Assembly (NCBI GenBank): GCA_024743435.1
Contig: JANSWO010000005.1
Coordinates: 232,617-296,616, forward strand
Reading direction: 5' to 3'
Length of the DNA stretch: 64,000 nucleotides
From: Pseudomonadaceae bacterium
GTDB lineage: Bacteria > Pseudomonadota > Gammaproteobacteria > Pseudomonadales > Azotimanducaceae
How positions within the stretch are numbered: the first letter of the stretch is position 1; each line of letters opens with the position of its first letter. Of the stretch, positions 43,915 to 53,083 are shown piece after piece. The notes under the pieces were generated by a model. It was not told the origin of the DNA and made no database searches. It saw only the letters and a program-made list of their open reading frames with translations. Position numbers and translations under genes: made by a program.

Positions 43915-44100
43915 TCATTCTTCGTTGTCTGTAGATGGAGTTTTCGATTGCCGCGTCTCATCCGACGCCTCCCGCAGCGCAATGAGCGCGCCACGATCCA
44001 TGTCGTCAAATTGGCGGCTCTTGACCGCCCACAAGAAGCAGAGCCCGGCAACGCTCATGATCGCGAAGGAAATCAGAATCAGTAGCAGCATCGCCTGCAT
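43915..44100 (-). CDS. ccoS: cbb3 oxidase assembly protein CcoS
   Basis: This is a 61-residue protein with one N-terminal membrane helix (LLLILISFAIMSVAGLCFLW) followed by the family signature AVKSRQFDDMDRG. CcoS is needed for haem and copper insertion into the cbb3 oxidase. Its start overlaps the ccoI stop by one base (TGATG), so the two are translated in step. The length and position at the end of ccoGHIS are typical. Confidence 0.93.
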   Translation of the reverse strand: MQAMLLLILISFAIMSVAGLCFLWAVKSRQFDDMDRGALIALREASDETRQSKTPSTDNEE

Positions 44101-46271
44101 CAGCCGGCTCCCTGGGCTGTCGCCAGCGCCAATGTATGTTCGTCGCCCGGTGGCAGGGGCTGATCGCGCAGAACGCGTGTGGCATTAGCGAGAACCAACA
44201 ATGAGCTGGACGCCATACCTATCGCCGCCAGCCAGGGTGGAGCGAAGCCAAACGCAGCCAGCGGAATCGCCGTTAGGTTATACAGCGCGGCCCAGAGCAG
44301 ATTTTGACGCATGATCGTCAACATCCTGCGCCCAACCTGCACAAGAGAGGTCAGCGCACCGAGCCGATCAGACAAAAGCAGTACATCCGCTCGCGACTTC
44401 ACCAGGTCCGATGTCTCAAGCGTGGCCGCTGAAACCGCCGCACCGGCAAGGGCAGGCACATCATTGATGCCATCGCCAACAAAGAGCGCGGCCTGATCTG
44501 CGAGACGCTCTGCTTTGGATTCGGGCGTGCAGCCCGCGATGTAATCGATATCCAGTTGCGTGGCGACTGCTCGACAATGGGCATCGTCATCCCCACTCAA
44601 GATCACTGAACGAATACCCAGCCTCGCCAGTTCAGAAATCGTACTCCTGGCATCTGCGCGCAGCCTCGTAGCAAGATCTATTCGCGCGGCGAGTTTCTGA
44701 TCAATTCGAACAAAGAAGCTTACGGTCGATGGGGCCGAGACGTTTGTTGATGCTAGTTGCGCCGATACGAAATCGGCACTGCCAACCTGTATCCGACGGC
44801 CATCTACAACGCCACTGATGCCGGCTCCGGCAACGGTCTCCACCTGTTCCGCCTGCATGGCATCGGCTGTTCGAAACGCCGTTGCGAATGGATGCGAGGA
44901 GTGTTTCTGCAGCGCCGCGACTGCACCGCGAAGCCAGGCTTCATCGACATTCGAATAGCGCTCTATGTGTTGGATAGAAAGAAGCGGTTCAGTGAGGGTG
45001 CCGGTCTTGTCGAAATACACGTCGCGAATAGCGCTTACCGACTCCAGGGCAGCACTGTTTTTAACCAATACGCCCTTCTGTCGCAGGCTGGACATCGCAG
45101 CGGTTAGCGCAGCTGGAGAGGCCAGCGCCAGCGCGCATGGACAGCTAACCACTAAAACGGCCAGGGCCGCCGACAGCGCTCGACCTGGATCTACCAGGCT
45201 CCAGCCAATGTAGGTCGCTGCCGCCAAACAGAGAACGACGGGCACAAACACGCGCGCCACTCGGTCTGCCAGCCGAACCAGAGCGTGTTTGCCACCGTGT
45301 AGCGTCTTCGCCAACTCATCAATCTGAGCAAGCCGAGTGGCGGATGCAGTTGTCGTTGCAGCGAGGGAAAAGCCGGCACCAAGATTGATCGTTCCAGCAT
45401 AGACCGCCTCACCAACGCTCCGCCGCGCTATTGCCGATTCGCCGGTCAGCACCGATTCATCAAGGGCAACATCGGATGCGCCGGGCGATTCGTCGATGAC
45501 TCCATCAACGGGTATCAACTCACCCTCAGCAATCCACAGCACATCACCGATGGTCAACTCTTTAAGCGGCACAGGCTGCCAGCGACCATCGGCATTCCTG
45601 CGCTGGGCAGTGCGCGGCAAACTGGCAAGTACGCCATCGCTGATTGTCAGCGAGTTGCGCAAGCGCGCATCAAAATAGCGTGCACCCAGCATCAGGAAGG
45701 TAAACATGACAACCGAATCAAAATACACCTCGCCGGTGCCTTTGAACGTCGCCACCAGGGAGGCAGAGAACGCAACGGCGATAGCGAGCGCAATGGGTAC
45801 ATCCATATTCAACCCGCGAGCTGGTCCGCCAACACCAAGACAGCTAAGCGCACTGGTGAAGAACGGCAAAGCACAATAGCTGACGACAGGAATGCAAAAG
45901 ATCAGCGATGAAAGTTGCAGTAGTTGCCGAAAGTGTTCTTCCATTCCGTAGAAGCCGCCCGCGTAGAGCGCAACCGACACCATCATGACCTGCATCATCG
46001 CAAGCCCCGCGATTCCCAGGCGCGAAAGCAGACGCCGATCTTCATCAGATGAACCCAGCGACGCGGAGAGCAACGATGCGCTAAAACCCGCATCCACAAT
46101 CCGGCTGATTAGCTCATCGCTGCGAACACCGTCCTCGTGCTCAATGAAAACCTCCCGGCGTACGGGATTAACCTCGCAGCCAATCACGTTGGGCACACGG
46201 GCAAGTGCCGCCTCTACCTTGCCAACACAGGCGGCGCAGTGCATATCCGCAATGGCGAGGCTTGTAATCAC
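44100..46271 (-). CDS. ccoI: Copper-type P1B ATPase CcoI
   Basis: This is a 723-residue heavy-metal P-type ATPase supplying copper for the cbb3 oxidase. The N-terminal HMA domain has MHCAAC. Eight membrane helices, the CPC ion site in VVSCPCALALASP, the phosphorylated aspartate in DKTGTLTEP and the hinge GDGINDVP are all present. Location between ccoH and ccoS fixes it as CcoI rather than a general copper exporter. The start is a GTG that overlaps the ccoH stop. Confidence 0.93.
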   Translation of the reverse strand: MITSLAIADMHCAACVGKVEAALARVPNVIGCEVNPVRREVFIEHEDGVRSDELISRIVDAGFSASLLSASLGSSDEDRRLLSRLGIAGLAMMQVMMVSVALYAGGFYGMEEHFRQLLQLSSLIFCIPVVSYCALPFFTSALSCLGVGGPARGLNMDVPIALAIAVAFSASLVATFKGTGEVYFDSVVMFTFLMLGARYFDARLRNSLTISDGVLASLPRTAQRRNADGRWQPVPLKELTIGDVLWIAEGELIPVDGVIDESPGASDVALDESVLTGESAIARRSVGEAVYAGTINLGAGFSLAATTTASATRLAQIDELAKTLHGGKHALVRLADRVARVFVPVVLCLAAATYIGWSLVDPGRALSAALAVLVVSCPCALALASPAALTAAMSSLRQKGVLVKNSAALESVSAIRDVYFDKTGTLTEPLLSIQHIERYSNVDEAWLRGAVAALQKHSSHPFATAFRTADAMQAEQVETVAGAGISGVVDGRRIQVGSADFVSAQLASTNVSAPSTVSFFVRIDQKLAARIDLATRLRADARSTISELARLGIRSVILSGDDDAHCRAVATQLDIDYIAGCTPESKAERLADQAALFVGDGINDVPALAGAAVSAATLETSDLVKSRADVLLLSDRLGALTSLVQVGRRMLTIMRQNLLWAALYNLTAIPLAAFGFAPPWLAAIGMASSSLLVLANATRVLRDQPLPPGDEHTLALATAQGAG

Positions 46272-46438
46272 TACCCTTCCTCGCGCCAGCTGGTCTTGTT
46301 TAGCGCCGGTGTTTCCCTGGGTATCTCCTGATCAGCACCGGAGAACGACACGACGATTGCGGTTATCCCCATCGCAACACTAATCAACGGTAGCGTAATG
46401 ACTAAAACCAGCTCCTTCTTCTTATACCAGCGCATCAT
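46271..46438 (-). CDS. ccoH: Minimal CcoH/FixH-like protein
   Basis: This 55-residue protein sits exactly where ccoH lies in ccoGHIS operons. It keeps a basic N-terminus (MMRWYKKK) and one helix (ELVLVITLPLISVAMGITAI) like the FixH anchor, but the chain ends after about 25 further residues, whereas FixH has a periplasmic domain of some 100 residues. It overlaps ccoG by 4 bases (ATGA) and ccoI by one. The frame is open further upstream inside ccoG, but the coupled ATG at 46438 is preferred. The call relies on position and helix. Confidence 0.65.
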   Translation of the reverse strand: MMRWYKKKELVLVITLPLISVAMGITAIVVSFSGADQEIPRETPALNKTSWREEG

Positions 46439-47868
46439 CGAGCTCCTGTTTGACTCATCGGTGAAAGAAAACGGGTTTCTTCCGAAACACATCGATCGTC
46501 GATCGCTCGACAAACCTTGAGCACGACTTCGGAATTCGCTGAAACCGGCGCTGAGGCGCGTAAAGACATCGCCAGATTTACGACCTCGCCAGGCTCAATC
46601 GTCACATCGCTTTGGCTCGCAAGCTCCACCCAGTCCGGGCTTTCAACGGCTATCTCATAGCTCGCCGGCGACTGGGTCTTGTTCATTATTTTCAGCTGGT
46701 AATCGTTCCGTATGCCTTCAGCGCTTTCGTGATAAAGCTCACCCCTGTCTCGAAGCACATCGAACGCAAACGAGCTGCGATTCAACAGCGCTGCGATGAA
46801 TGCGCCGATCAGAACGAGACATATCAAGGCATAACCAATGCTTCGGGCACGCAACCAACGAATCTCGCCGCCTTCCAGCGCATGGAACGTGGTGTATCTG
46901 ACGAGGCCGGGCTCGTACCCCATCTTGTCCATCACCTGGTTGCAGGCATCGATGCAATGAGCGCAGCCGATGCACTCGTACTGCAAACCATCGCGGATAT
47001 CGATTCCGGTTGGGCATACTTGAACGCATAACTGACAATCAATGCAGTCACCCAACTCCGGGCTGGGTACGCCGCGTTTGCGTGAGCCTCGAGTCTCCCC
47101 GCGTCGCTCGTCGTAAGAGACGATGAGCGTATCTTTGTCGAACATGGCTGACTGAAAGCGTGCATAGGGGCACATGTATTTGCAGACCTGTTCTCGCATC
47201 CAACCTGCATTGATGTAGGTCGCAAGCGTAAAGAACACAATCCATGACACGACCATCAAACTGACATCAAACGTCAAAAGATCTGGGATCAGCTCGCGCA
47301 CTGGCACAAAGTATGAAACGAAAGCAATACCGGTTAGCGCCGCGAAGCCCAGCCACATAACGTGCTTGACTGTCCTCTTGCGCAACTTCTCGAACGACAT
47401 GGGAGCTTGATCAAGACGCATGCGCTGATGCCGCGGGCCTTCTGCGAACTGCTCGATCCACATGAAGATTGCAGTCCAAACGGTTTGCGGACACGTGTAG
47501 CCACACCACAATCGACCAACAACCGTGGTCACCGTGAATAGACCAAACGCTGCGATCATCAGCAGCCAGCCAAGCAGCCAGAAATCCTGTGGCCAGATCG
47601 TCAGGCCAAAGAAATGAAACTGCCGCGCAGGTAGATCAAAGAGTATCGCCTGCCGATCTCCCCAGTTCAGTAGCGGAACCAGGAAATAGCCAAGCAATAA
47701 CGGCCAACCTGAAAAGAAGCGCAGGCGCTGATAGAAACCACCAACAAACCTCGTGAAGATTTTCTCACGCTTCTGGTACAGATCTTTGGGACCGAACCCC
47801 TCAAGGGTGATGGGTTCGGCTCCATCGCCAGTCTGTTGCACCGATTTAGGGTTGGGATCAGCGTTCAT
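46435..47868 (-). CDS. ccoG: Cytochrome oxidase accessory protein CcoG
   Basis: This is a 477-residue membrane iron-sulfur protein (FixG/RdxA family) that reduces copper for cbb3 assembly. Five helices are followed by two ferredoxin-type clusters, CIDCQLCVQVCPTGID and CIGCAHCIDACNQ, and a C-terminal immunoglobulin-like periplasmic domain (about 375-470). An additional LWCGYTCPQTVW motif is family typical. It follows ccoP by 50 bases and starts the ccoGHIS part of the cluster. Confidence 0.95.
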   Translation of the reverse strand: MNADPNPKSVQQTGDGAEPITLEGFGPKDLYQKREKIFTRFVGGFYQRLRFFSGWPLLLGYFLVPLLNWGDRQAILFDLPARQFHFFGLTIWPQDFWLLGWLLMIAAFGLFTVTTVVGRLWCGYTCPQTVWTAIFMWIEQFAEGPRHQRMRLDQAPMSFEKLRKRTVKHVMWLGFAALTGIAFVSYFVPVRELIPDLLTFDVSLMVVSWIVFFTLATYINAGWMREQVCKYMCPYARFQSAMFDKDTLIVSYDERRGETRGSRKRGVPSPELGDCIDCQLCVQVCPTGIDIRDGLQYECIGCAHCIDACNQVMDKMGYEPGLVRYTTFHALEGGEIRWLRARSIGYALICLVLIGAFIAALLNRSSFAFDVLRDRGELYHESAEGIRNDYQLKIMNKTQSPASYEIAVESPDWVELASQSDVTIEPGEVVNLAMSLRASAPVSANSEVVLKVCRAIDDRCVSEETRFLSPMSQTGAR

Positions 47869-47918
47869 GCTTCACTTACGCGCCAGTAAGTCTGATTGGG
47901 TTTATGGCCGACATTCGT

Positions 47919-48797
47919 CTATTCACCTTTCCTGGAAAGCGAGCTGACATAGCCTGCGAGAATGTGGGCCTTCTCCTCACTCAACACGTCTGCATGCGCT
48001 GGCATGTTGTTATTGCGGCCATGTCGAATGGTGAAACTGATCTCTTCGAGCGAGCTGCCGTACAGCCAGGAATCATTCGCCAGATTTGGCGCGCCCAGAA
48101 GCGGATTGCCCGTGTGATCGGCCTGATGACAGGCAACACAGAAGGTTGCGTAGTGTTTGCCTCCTGCCTCGGCCAGATCTGCATCGTGTTCAAGACCAGC
48201 AACTTTGCGAACATATTGCGCTGTCTGCTGTACGCCATCCTCGCCAAGCGCGGCGCCCCAAGGCGCCATGATTCCGGACCGACCACCGAGAATCGTCTGC
48301 TTAATCGCTGCGAAGTCGCTGCCCCATAACCACTCATCATCGGTCAGGTTGGGGAAACCATAGCCACCACCGCCACCAACACCGTGACAGGCGGTACAGT
48401 GGTTGATGAACAATCGTCGTCCGACCTGTTGCGCTTGTCTGTTAGCGGCAAGCTCCGGAGGTGACAGTGCGGCCAGCTCTCGGTAAAGCGGGGCAAATCG
48501 CTCCTCGTGAGCCTCGGCAGCCTCTTCGAACTGACTCGTCGACGTCCAGCCAGAGATCCCCGCAAAGTTACCAAGGCCCGGATACCAGATCAGGTAACCA
48601 ACCGCGAATACCACCGTGCCAACAAACATCCACACCCACCACATGGGCAGTGGGTTATCCAGCTCTTCAATCCCGTCCCATACATGGCCGGTGGTCTTGT
48701 CACCCGACGTTGATCGGTTGCTGAACAACAACCACAGACAGCCGATGAGGGAACCCACCGTGCCGATGATGACAAACCAGTGCCAGCCGCCGCTCAT
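47919..48797 (-). CDS. ccoP: cbb3-type cytochrome c oxidase subunit III (CcoP)
   Basis: This is a 292-residue dihaem subunit. Two N-terminal helices (about 5-25 and 52-75) anchor two cytochrome c domains with haem sites CTACH (followed by a GVGGGGGYGFP loop) and CVACH. CcoP passes electrons from periplasmic cytochromes toward the catalytic subunit. The two-helix form is one of the known variants. Its start overlaps ccoQ by 4 bases (ATGA). Confidence 0.95.
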   Translation of the reverse strand: MSGGWHWFVIIGTVGSLIGCLWLLFSNRSTSGDKTTGHVWDGIEELDNPLPMWWVWMFVGTVVFAVGYLIWYPGLGNFAGISGWTSTSQFEEAAEAHEERFAPLYRELAALSPPELAANRQAQQVGRRLFINHCTACHGVGGGGGYGFPNLTDDEWLWGSDFAAIKQTILGGRSGIMAPWGAALGEDGVQQTAQYVRKVAGLEHDADLAEAGGKHYATFCVACHQADHTGNPLLGAPNLANDSWLYGSSLEEISFTIRHGRNNNMPAHADVLSEEKAHILAGYVSSLSRKGE

Positions 48798-48970
48798 GAT
48801 GATTCTCCTTTGCTGGCGTCTACGCGCCCTGACTGACGTTGATCCTGGTCCGCGAAAGGCAGATGCGCGCTATCGTTCCAACGCGCCTTACGAGAGGGTG
48901 CGTAGACCCAGAAAAGCAATGCGGAGAACGCAACCACAACACTGATCAGAGAAAAGAGGGTTCCACTCAT
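48794..48970 (-). CDS. ccoQ: cbb3-type oxidase subunit CcoQ
   Basis: This is a 58-residue protein (too short for routine gene cut-offs). It has a membrane helix ([20 protein letters not shown]) followed by a charged tail beginning [15 protein letters not shown], the CcoQ pattern. Its ATG overlaps the ccoO stop and its stop overlaps the ccoP start, each by 4 bases, in the standard ccoN-O-Q-P order. CcoQ stabilises the complex, especially in oxygen. Confidence 0.92.
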   Translation of the reverse strand: MSGTLFSLISVVVAFSALLFWVYAPSRKARWNDSAHLPFADQDQRQSGRVDASKGESS

Positions 48971-49581
48971 TTGCCTGCTCCATACCGACGCATGTCACTA
49001 CCGAGGGATTGCAGATATGCGATCAACGCATCGCTCTCCAACTGGCCCTTAACCTGTTCACTGGCCGCGGCAACTTCCTCATCGCTGTACGGCACACCCA
49101 ACATCTGCAGAACGGCAAACTTGTCGGATGTGGTCTCGCCACTGAGCTGCGTTTCGAACAGCCATGGGTACGCCGGCATGTTGGATACGGGCACTACGCT
49201 TCGCGGGTCCATCAGATGAGCTCTGTGCCATTCGTCGCTGTAGCGGCCGCCAACTCGCGCCAGATCAGGGCCGGTGCGCTTGGAGCCCCAAAGGAATGGC
49301 CGCTCATAAACGTCTTCCCCCGCCACCGAGTAGTGCCCATAGCGGCCGACCTCAGCCTGCAGGGGCCGAACCATTTGGGTATGGCACACGGTGCAACCTT
49401 CCCGGATATAAATGTCACGGCCTTCGAGTTGAAGCGCCGTGTAAGGCTTCAGATCCGCAACGGGCTTCGTTGCGCTCTGTTCAAACACCAGCGGGAAAAG
49501 CTCGATCATGCCGCCCAGGCTCACCGCGACCAGCGTCAACGCAATCAGGTAGCCAACTTTCGTTTCGAGTGGTTTGCTCAT
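48967..49581 (-). CDS. ccoO: cbb3-type cytochrome c oxidase subunit II (CcoO)
   Basis: This is a 204-residue monohaem subunit. The N-terminal helix ([20 protein letters not shown]) anchors a periplasmic cytochrome domain with haem site CTVCH followed by TQMVRPL, the CcoO signature. It receives electrons for CcoN. It overlaps ccoN by 4 bases and ccoQ by 4. The length is normal. Confidence 0.96.
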   Translation of the reverse strand: MSKPLETKVGYLIALTLVAVSLGGMIELFPLVFEQSATKPVADLKPYTALQLEGRDIYIREGCTVCHTQMVRPLQAEVGRYGHYSVAGEDVYERPFLWGSKRTGPDLARVGGRYSDEWHRAHLMDPRSVVPVSNMPAYPWLFETQLSGETTSDKFAVLQMLGVPYSDEEVAAASEQVKGQLESDALIAYLQSLGSDMRRYGAGK

Positions 49582-51044
49582 GATGCTGTCTCCACGGCAG
49601 GGGTCTCACCGGGCCGTGAAACCAACGGGGTTGCGGGCGATTCGTCCTCGACCCGCGTTTTGCCTTTCGCGGTCATCACCGTGTTGTAAGCCATGATGAG
49701 CATGCCGCTGAAGAAGATGGCGCCGCCAATGAAGCGGGCGTAGTAACCGGGGTAACTCGCCTCCACCGTCTCAGCAAAGCTGTAGGTGAGCGTTCCATCG
49801 ATACTGACAGCACGCCACATCAACCCCTGGAGCAGCCCATTCACCCACATCGAGGCGATGTAGATCACCGTACCGATGGTGGACAGCCAGAAGTGCACGT
49901 TGATCAGCTTGACGCTGTACATGTCGCCCGCTTTGCGACCAAACATGATCGGCAGCAGGTGGTACATCGCGCCGATAGAGATCATCGCGACCCAGCCGAG
50001 CGCGCCGGAGTGCACGTGGCCGATGGTCCAGTCCGTGTTGTGCGACAGCGCATTGATGGTCTTTATCGACATCATCGGGCCTTCAAACGTCGACATGCCG
50101 TAGAAAGACAAAGAGACGATGAGAAACTTGATGATCGGGTCTGTGCGCAATTTGTCCCACGCACCGGACAGCGTCATGATGCCGTTGATCATGCCGCCCC
50201 AGGACGGAGCCAGAAGAACCAGCGACATAACCATGCCAAGGCCCTGTGCCCAGTCCGGCAGGGATGTGTAGTGCAAATGGTGCGGCCCGGCCCAGACATA
50301 AATCGCAATCAGCGCCCAGAAGTGGACGATGGACAGCCGGTACGAATAGATCGGCCGGTCAGCCTGCTTCGGCACAAAGTAGTACATGATTCCGAGGAAG
50401 CCGGCGGTCAGAAAGAAACCTACCGCGTTATGGCCATACCACCACTGCACCATTGCATCCACGGAGCCCGGGTAAATCGAGTAGCTCTTAAACGCCGATA
50501 CCGGAACGGCGAGGCTGTTAAAGATGTGTAGAACGGCGACCCCGATGATCAATGCACCGAAGAACCAGTTGGCAACATAGATGTGCTGAACACGGCGTTT
50601 GGCGATCGTGCCGAAGAAGACGACACCGAACGAAACCCAAACCACAGCGATCAGGATGTCGATCGGCCACTCGAGCTCGGCGTACTCCTTGGAGGATGTA
50701 ATCCCAAGCGGCAACGTGATCGCCGCGGACAAGATGACCAACTGCCAGCCCCAAAAGACAAACTCAGCGAGCCCTTTGGATATGAGCCTCGTCTGACCGG
50801 TCTTCTGTACAACGTAGAAGGCGCTGGCCATGAGCGCGCAACCGCCAAAAGCAAAGATCACCGCGTTTGTGTGCAGTGGTCGAAGCCGGCCGTAGCTGAG
50901 CCACGGCAAGTCGAAATTCAGCGCAGGCCACGCGAGCTGAGCAGCGATAAGCAGGCCCACTCCCATCCCGACGATGCCCCAGACCACGGTCATCACCGCA
51001 AATCGGCGAACGACCGCCAGGTCGTATTCGGATTCGTCTAACAC
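49578..51044 (-). CDS. ccoN: cbb3-type cytochrome c oxidase catalytic subunit (CcoN)
   Basis: This is a 488-residue haem-copper catalytic subunit with about twelve helices. Ligand histidines are visible in [38 protein letters not shown] and [12 protein letters not shown]. It reduces oxygen to water with high affinity. The GTG start at 51044 is preceded by GGGGA. In the 103 bases upstream I found only a TTGAT half-site and no full TTGAT-N4-ATCAA box, so direct Fnr/Anr control is not obvious; nearby FixLJ may act instead. Confidence 0.96.
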   Translation of the reverse strand: MLDESEYDLAVVRRFAVMTVVWGIVGMGVGLLIAAQLAWPALNFDLPWLSYGRLRPLHTNAVIFAFGGCALMASAFYVVQKTGQTRLISKGLAEFVFWGWQLVILSAAITLPLGITSSKEYAELEWPIDILIAVVWVSFGVVFFGTIAKRRVQHIYVANWFFGALIIGVAVLHIFNSLAVPVSAFKSYSIYPGSVDAMVQWWYGHNAVGFFLTAGFLGIMYYFVPKQADRPIYSYRLSIVHFWALIAIYVWAGPHHLHYTSLPDWAQGLGMVMSLVLLAPSWGGMINGIMTLSGAWDKLRTDPIIKFLIVSLSFYGMSTFEGPMMSIKTINALSHNTDWTIGHVHSGALGWVAMISIGAMYHLLPIMFGRKAGDMYSVKLINVHFWLSTIGTVIYIASMWVNGLLQGLMWRAVSIDGTLTYSFAETVEASYPGYYARFIGGAIFFSGMLIMAYNTVMTAKGKTRVEDESPATPLVSRPGETPAVETAS

Positions 51045-51147
51045 TCTATTCCCCAGTCCTAGCTACTGTTGGTCAGCGTTGATCGGCGCACGAGCCCACC
51101 ACCGGTGACGGTTAACGGCGCAAGGTTAGAGAGAGATGCGGAGTCTT

Positions 51148-51546
51148 CTAATCCGTGGAACCCGAAGTGCTTATGAGGGATAGCAGTTGTCGATCGACAA
51201 TGGGTTTACGCAGAACATGGGAAATGCCGCAGCGTCGAGCGTCCGGACCGTGCCGCTCTTCGCGATCGGAACTCAACAGCACGAACAGCGTGTCCCGTCG
51301 GTGAGCCTGAAGATCCGCATGCACGCGGTAGCCATCGCTGTCCGGAAGCTGTGCTTCGCAGATCACCAGGTCTGGATAAAGGTCAGGCAGAGCGTGGAAA
51401 AAGGCTCTCGCAGTCGCGAAAGTGACGACAGATAAACCTTCAACTTCGAGCAAGGTCACCAGGGAATCACGTACCGCCGGATCAGGTTCCAGCGCACAAA
51501 CTACGCCAGATGGCTGGGGGGCATCGATATCGAGGTGCATTTCCAT
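51148..51546 (-). CDS. Receiver-domain protein with Glu at the phosphorylation site
   Basis: This is a 132-residue stand-alone receiver-like domain. The acidic pair is altered (LEPDP), and the phosphoacceptor position, Asp in FixJ (VLDIRMPG), is Glu here (VICEAQLPDSDG, E64). The Lys of the switch is kept in VLRKPIVDRQL. Such a Glu may mimic permanent phosphorylation, or the protein may have lost signalling. It sits directly upstream of ccoN and is followed by the hemerythrin gene. There is no output domain. GTG one codon earlier is an alternative start. Confidence 0.75.
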   Translation of the reverse strand: MEMHLDIDAPQPSGVVCALEPDPAVRDSLVTLLEVEGLSVVTFATARAFFHALPDLYPDLVICEAQLPDSDGYRVHADLQAHRRDTLFVLLSSDREERHGPDARRCGISHVLRKPIVDRQLLSLISTSGSTD

Positions 51547-51629
51547 CACGTTACGCTAGAGCCGAAGCACAGCTCAGGCCATCAGGGGTTACCCCTAGTC
51601 CAACGTGAAGAGCTTCCGAAGCGGAGCCG

Positions 51630-52193
51630 CTATTCCGGCGTCGCCGCCAGCACTAACTCGAACAGATCATTGAACCGCTCAACCGTGCCATCGAACATGG
51701 GATCACTCATATCCCGCGCTTGCGTTTCCAGCTCGCGCCAGGTCTCGTCGGTCAACAGGCGCAGGGCCATAGGAAACAATTGCTGCTCCTCCCGGTTCAT
51801 ATGACCGTGTTGTAGATCGCTGTACGCCAGCAAATCCTCGCGCAGGCGCTCCACCGGCAGGACAACATCCCGCAGAATGAGATCGATATCCTCCGCCAGT
51901 TTCTGGGTACGTACGTATATCTCCGAGTGTTCTGACATATTGCGGCTGACCAGCGCCCACTCACTTGGTTTCAGCCCGCTATTAACCAACCTGTCGAATA
52001 GCTCATCTTCCAACCGATGGTGCACCGCTTCTGGGTAGCCTGCGAGGTATTCGACGATATCCCTGAGCACAATGCCGTCGACGCCGGCGCTATCCAGGGC
52101 ATCAATCTGCGCGTCAAGAAGCTGCAACACACGCCCAATGCGGCGATGATCACGACGCAATTGGGTCATCAGGAATGGCGAGGCGTCCGACAT
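51630..52193 (-). CDS. Hemerythrin-like domain protein
   Basis: This is a 187-residue helical protein with a hemerythrin-type cation-binding four-helix bundle. Metal-ligand pattern residues are H in RRDHRRI, HHRLEDELF, SEHSEIY and HGHMNREEQQLFP. Members bind oxygen, nitric oxide or iron in the cytosol (compare DnrN/YtfE). Placement between the receiver and FixJ, next to cbb3, suggests oxygen or NO handling in low-oxygen physiology. The ligand is not proven. Confidence 0.85.
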   Translation of the reverse strand: MSDASPFLMTQLRRDHRRIGRVLQLLDAQIDALDSAGVDGIVLRDIVEYLAGYPEAVHHRLEDELFDRLVNSGLKPSEWALVSRNMSEHSEIYVRTQKLAEDIDLILRDVVLPVERLREDLLAYSDLQHGHMNREEQQLFPMALRLLTDETWRELETQARDMSDPMFDGTVERFNDLFELVLAATPE

Positions 52194-52382
52194 GGCTATC
52201 CAGCATGAAGCATTGAGGGTGCCTGGCTAAATATGAAAGTCGAACGCTCAGGGGAAAATACGGGTTTACCCCGGTATGCGAGTACCTCGGCTCGTCGCAG
52301 CCACTACTCACCGCATGCCTTCATCAAGAAGGCATGGCTTTCAGATTGCTAGAGATTCAGGAGAGGTCGGACGCCTCAGGCC

Positions 52383-52994
52383 TCACGATGACTCGTACAG
52401 GATTTTCATGCGCACTAGCTCGGCGAGTGTGCGCGCGTGCATTTTTCGCATGACCTGGCTGCGGTGAATCTCAACGGTGCGCTCGCTGATTTCCAATTCG
52501 ATCGCGATCACCTTGTTAGCCTGGCCCGATGCGACCCGCTCAAACACCTCGGACTCTCTTGGCGTCAGCGTTTCGATGGCCGCTCGAACCTGCGCGATAG
52601 CCTGTTGCTGATCGCGATCGGTCTCTTCACGGTGTAGAGCTTCATGGATGCGATCGAGCAACTCCTGATCGCGAAACGGCTTACGAATGAAATCGACAGC
52701 ACCGCGCCGCATGGCATCTACGGCCATAGGAATATCGCCGTGCCCCGTGATGAAGATGATGGGCAGTGTGGAGCCCTTCTCTGCGAGCACCTGCTGAAGC
52801 TCCAGGCCACTCATTCCGGGCATGCGGATATCCAGAACCAGCGCACCACGCAATTCAGGCGTGAAAGCGTCGAGAAACTCCTGGGCATCGGAGAATGCCT
52901 GGTACTCGATATCAACCGTATCCAGCAACATTCCGACCGCATCTCGAACCGGTTCGTCGTCATCGACAATAAATACTTTGCCTGCGTTACTCAT
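52383..52994 (-). CDS. fixJ: FixJ-family response regulator
   Basis: This is a 203-residue regulator with receiver (phosphoacceptor D55 in VLDIRMPGMSG, acidic triad DDDE at 11-14, Lys in FIRKPF) and LuxR-type helix-turn-helix (about 140-200: LTPRESEVFERVASGQANKV). It is the probable partner of the adjacent FixL-like kinase 89 bases upstream. In rhizobia FixLJ turns on cbb3 genes in low oxygen; the neighbouring ccoNOQP supports the same target here. The overall fold and order are convincing; the target is inferred. Confidence 0.88.
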   Translation of the reverse strand: MSNAGKVFIVDDDEPVRDAVGMLLDTVDIEYQAFSDAQEFLDAFTPELRGALVLDIRMPGMSGLELQQVLAEKGSTLPIIFITGHGDIPMAVDAMRRGAVDFIRKPFRDQELLDRIHEALHREETDRDQQQAIAQVRAAIETLTPRESEVFERVASGQANKVIAIELEISERTVEIHRSQVMRKMHARTLAELVRMKILYESS

Positions 52995-53083
52995 TACTTG
53001 TCCTATGTAGCGTCAGATAATATGGCGCGCGCTTCATCTCTCGCCCAATCTCCGGGGCCAATCTGGTGCTATTCGCAATCATG

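Noticed and set aside
51061..51147. Possible Fnr/Anr box before ccoN
   Set aside because: Only one TTGAT half-site is present; the other half reads GCACG rather than ATCAA.
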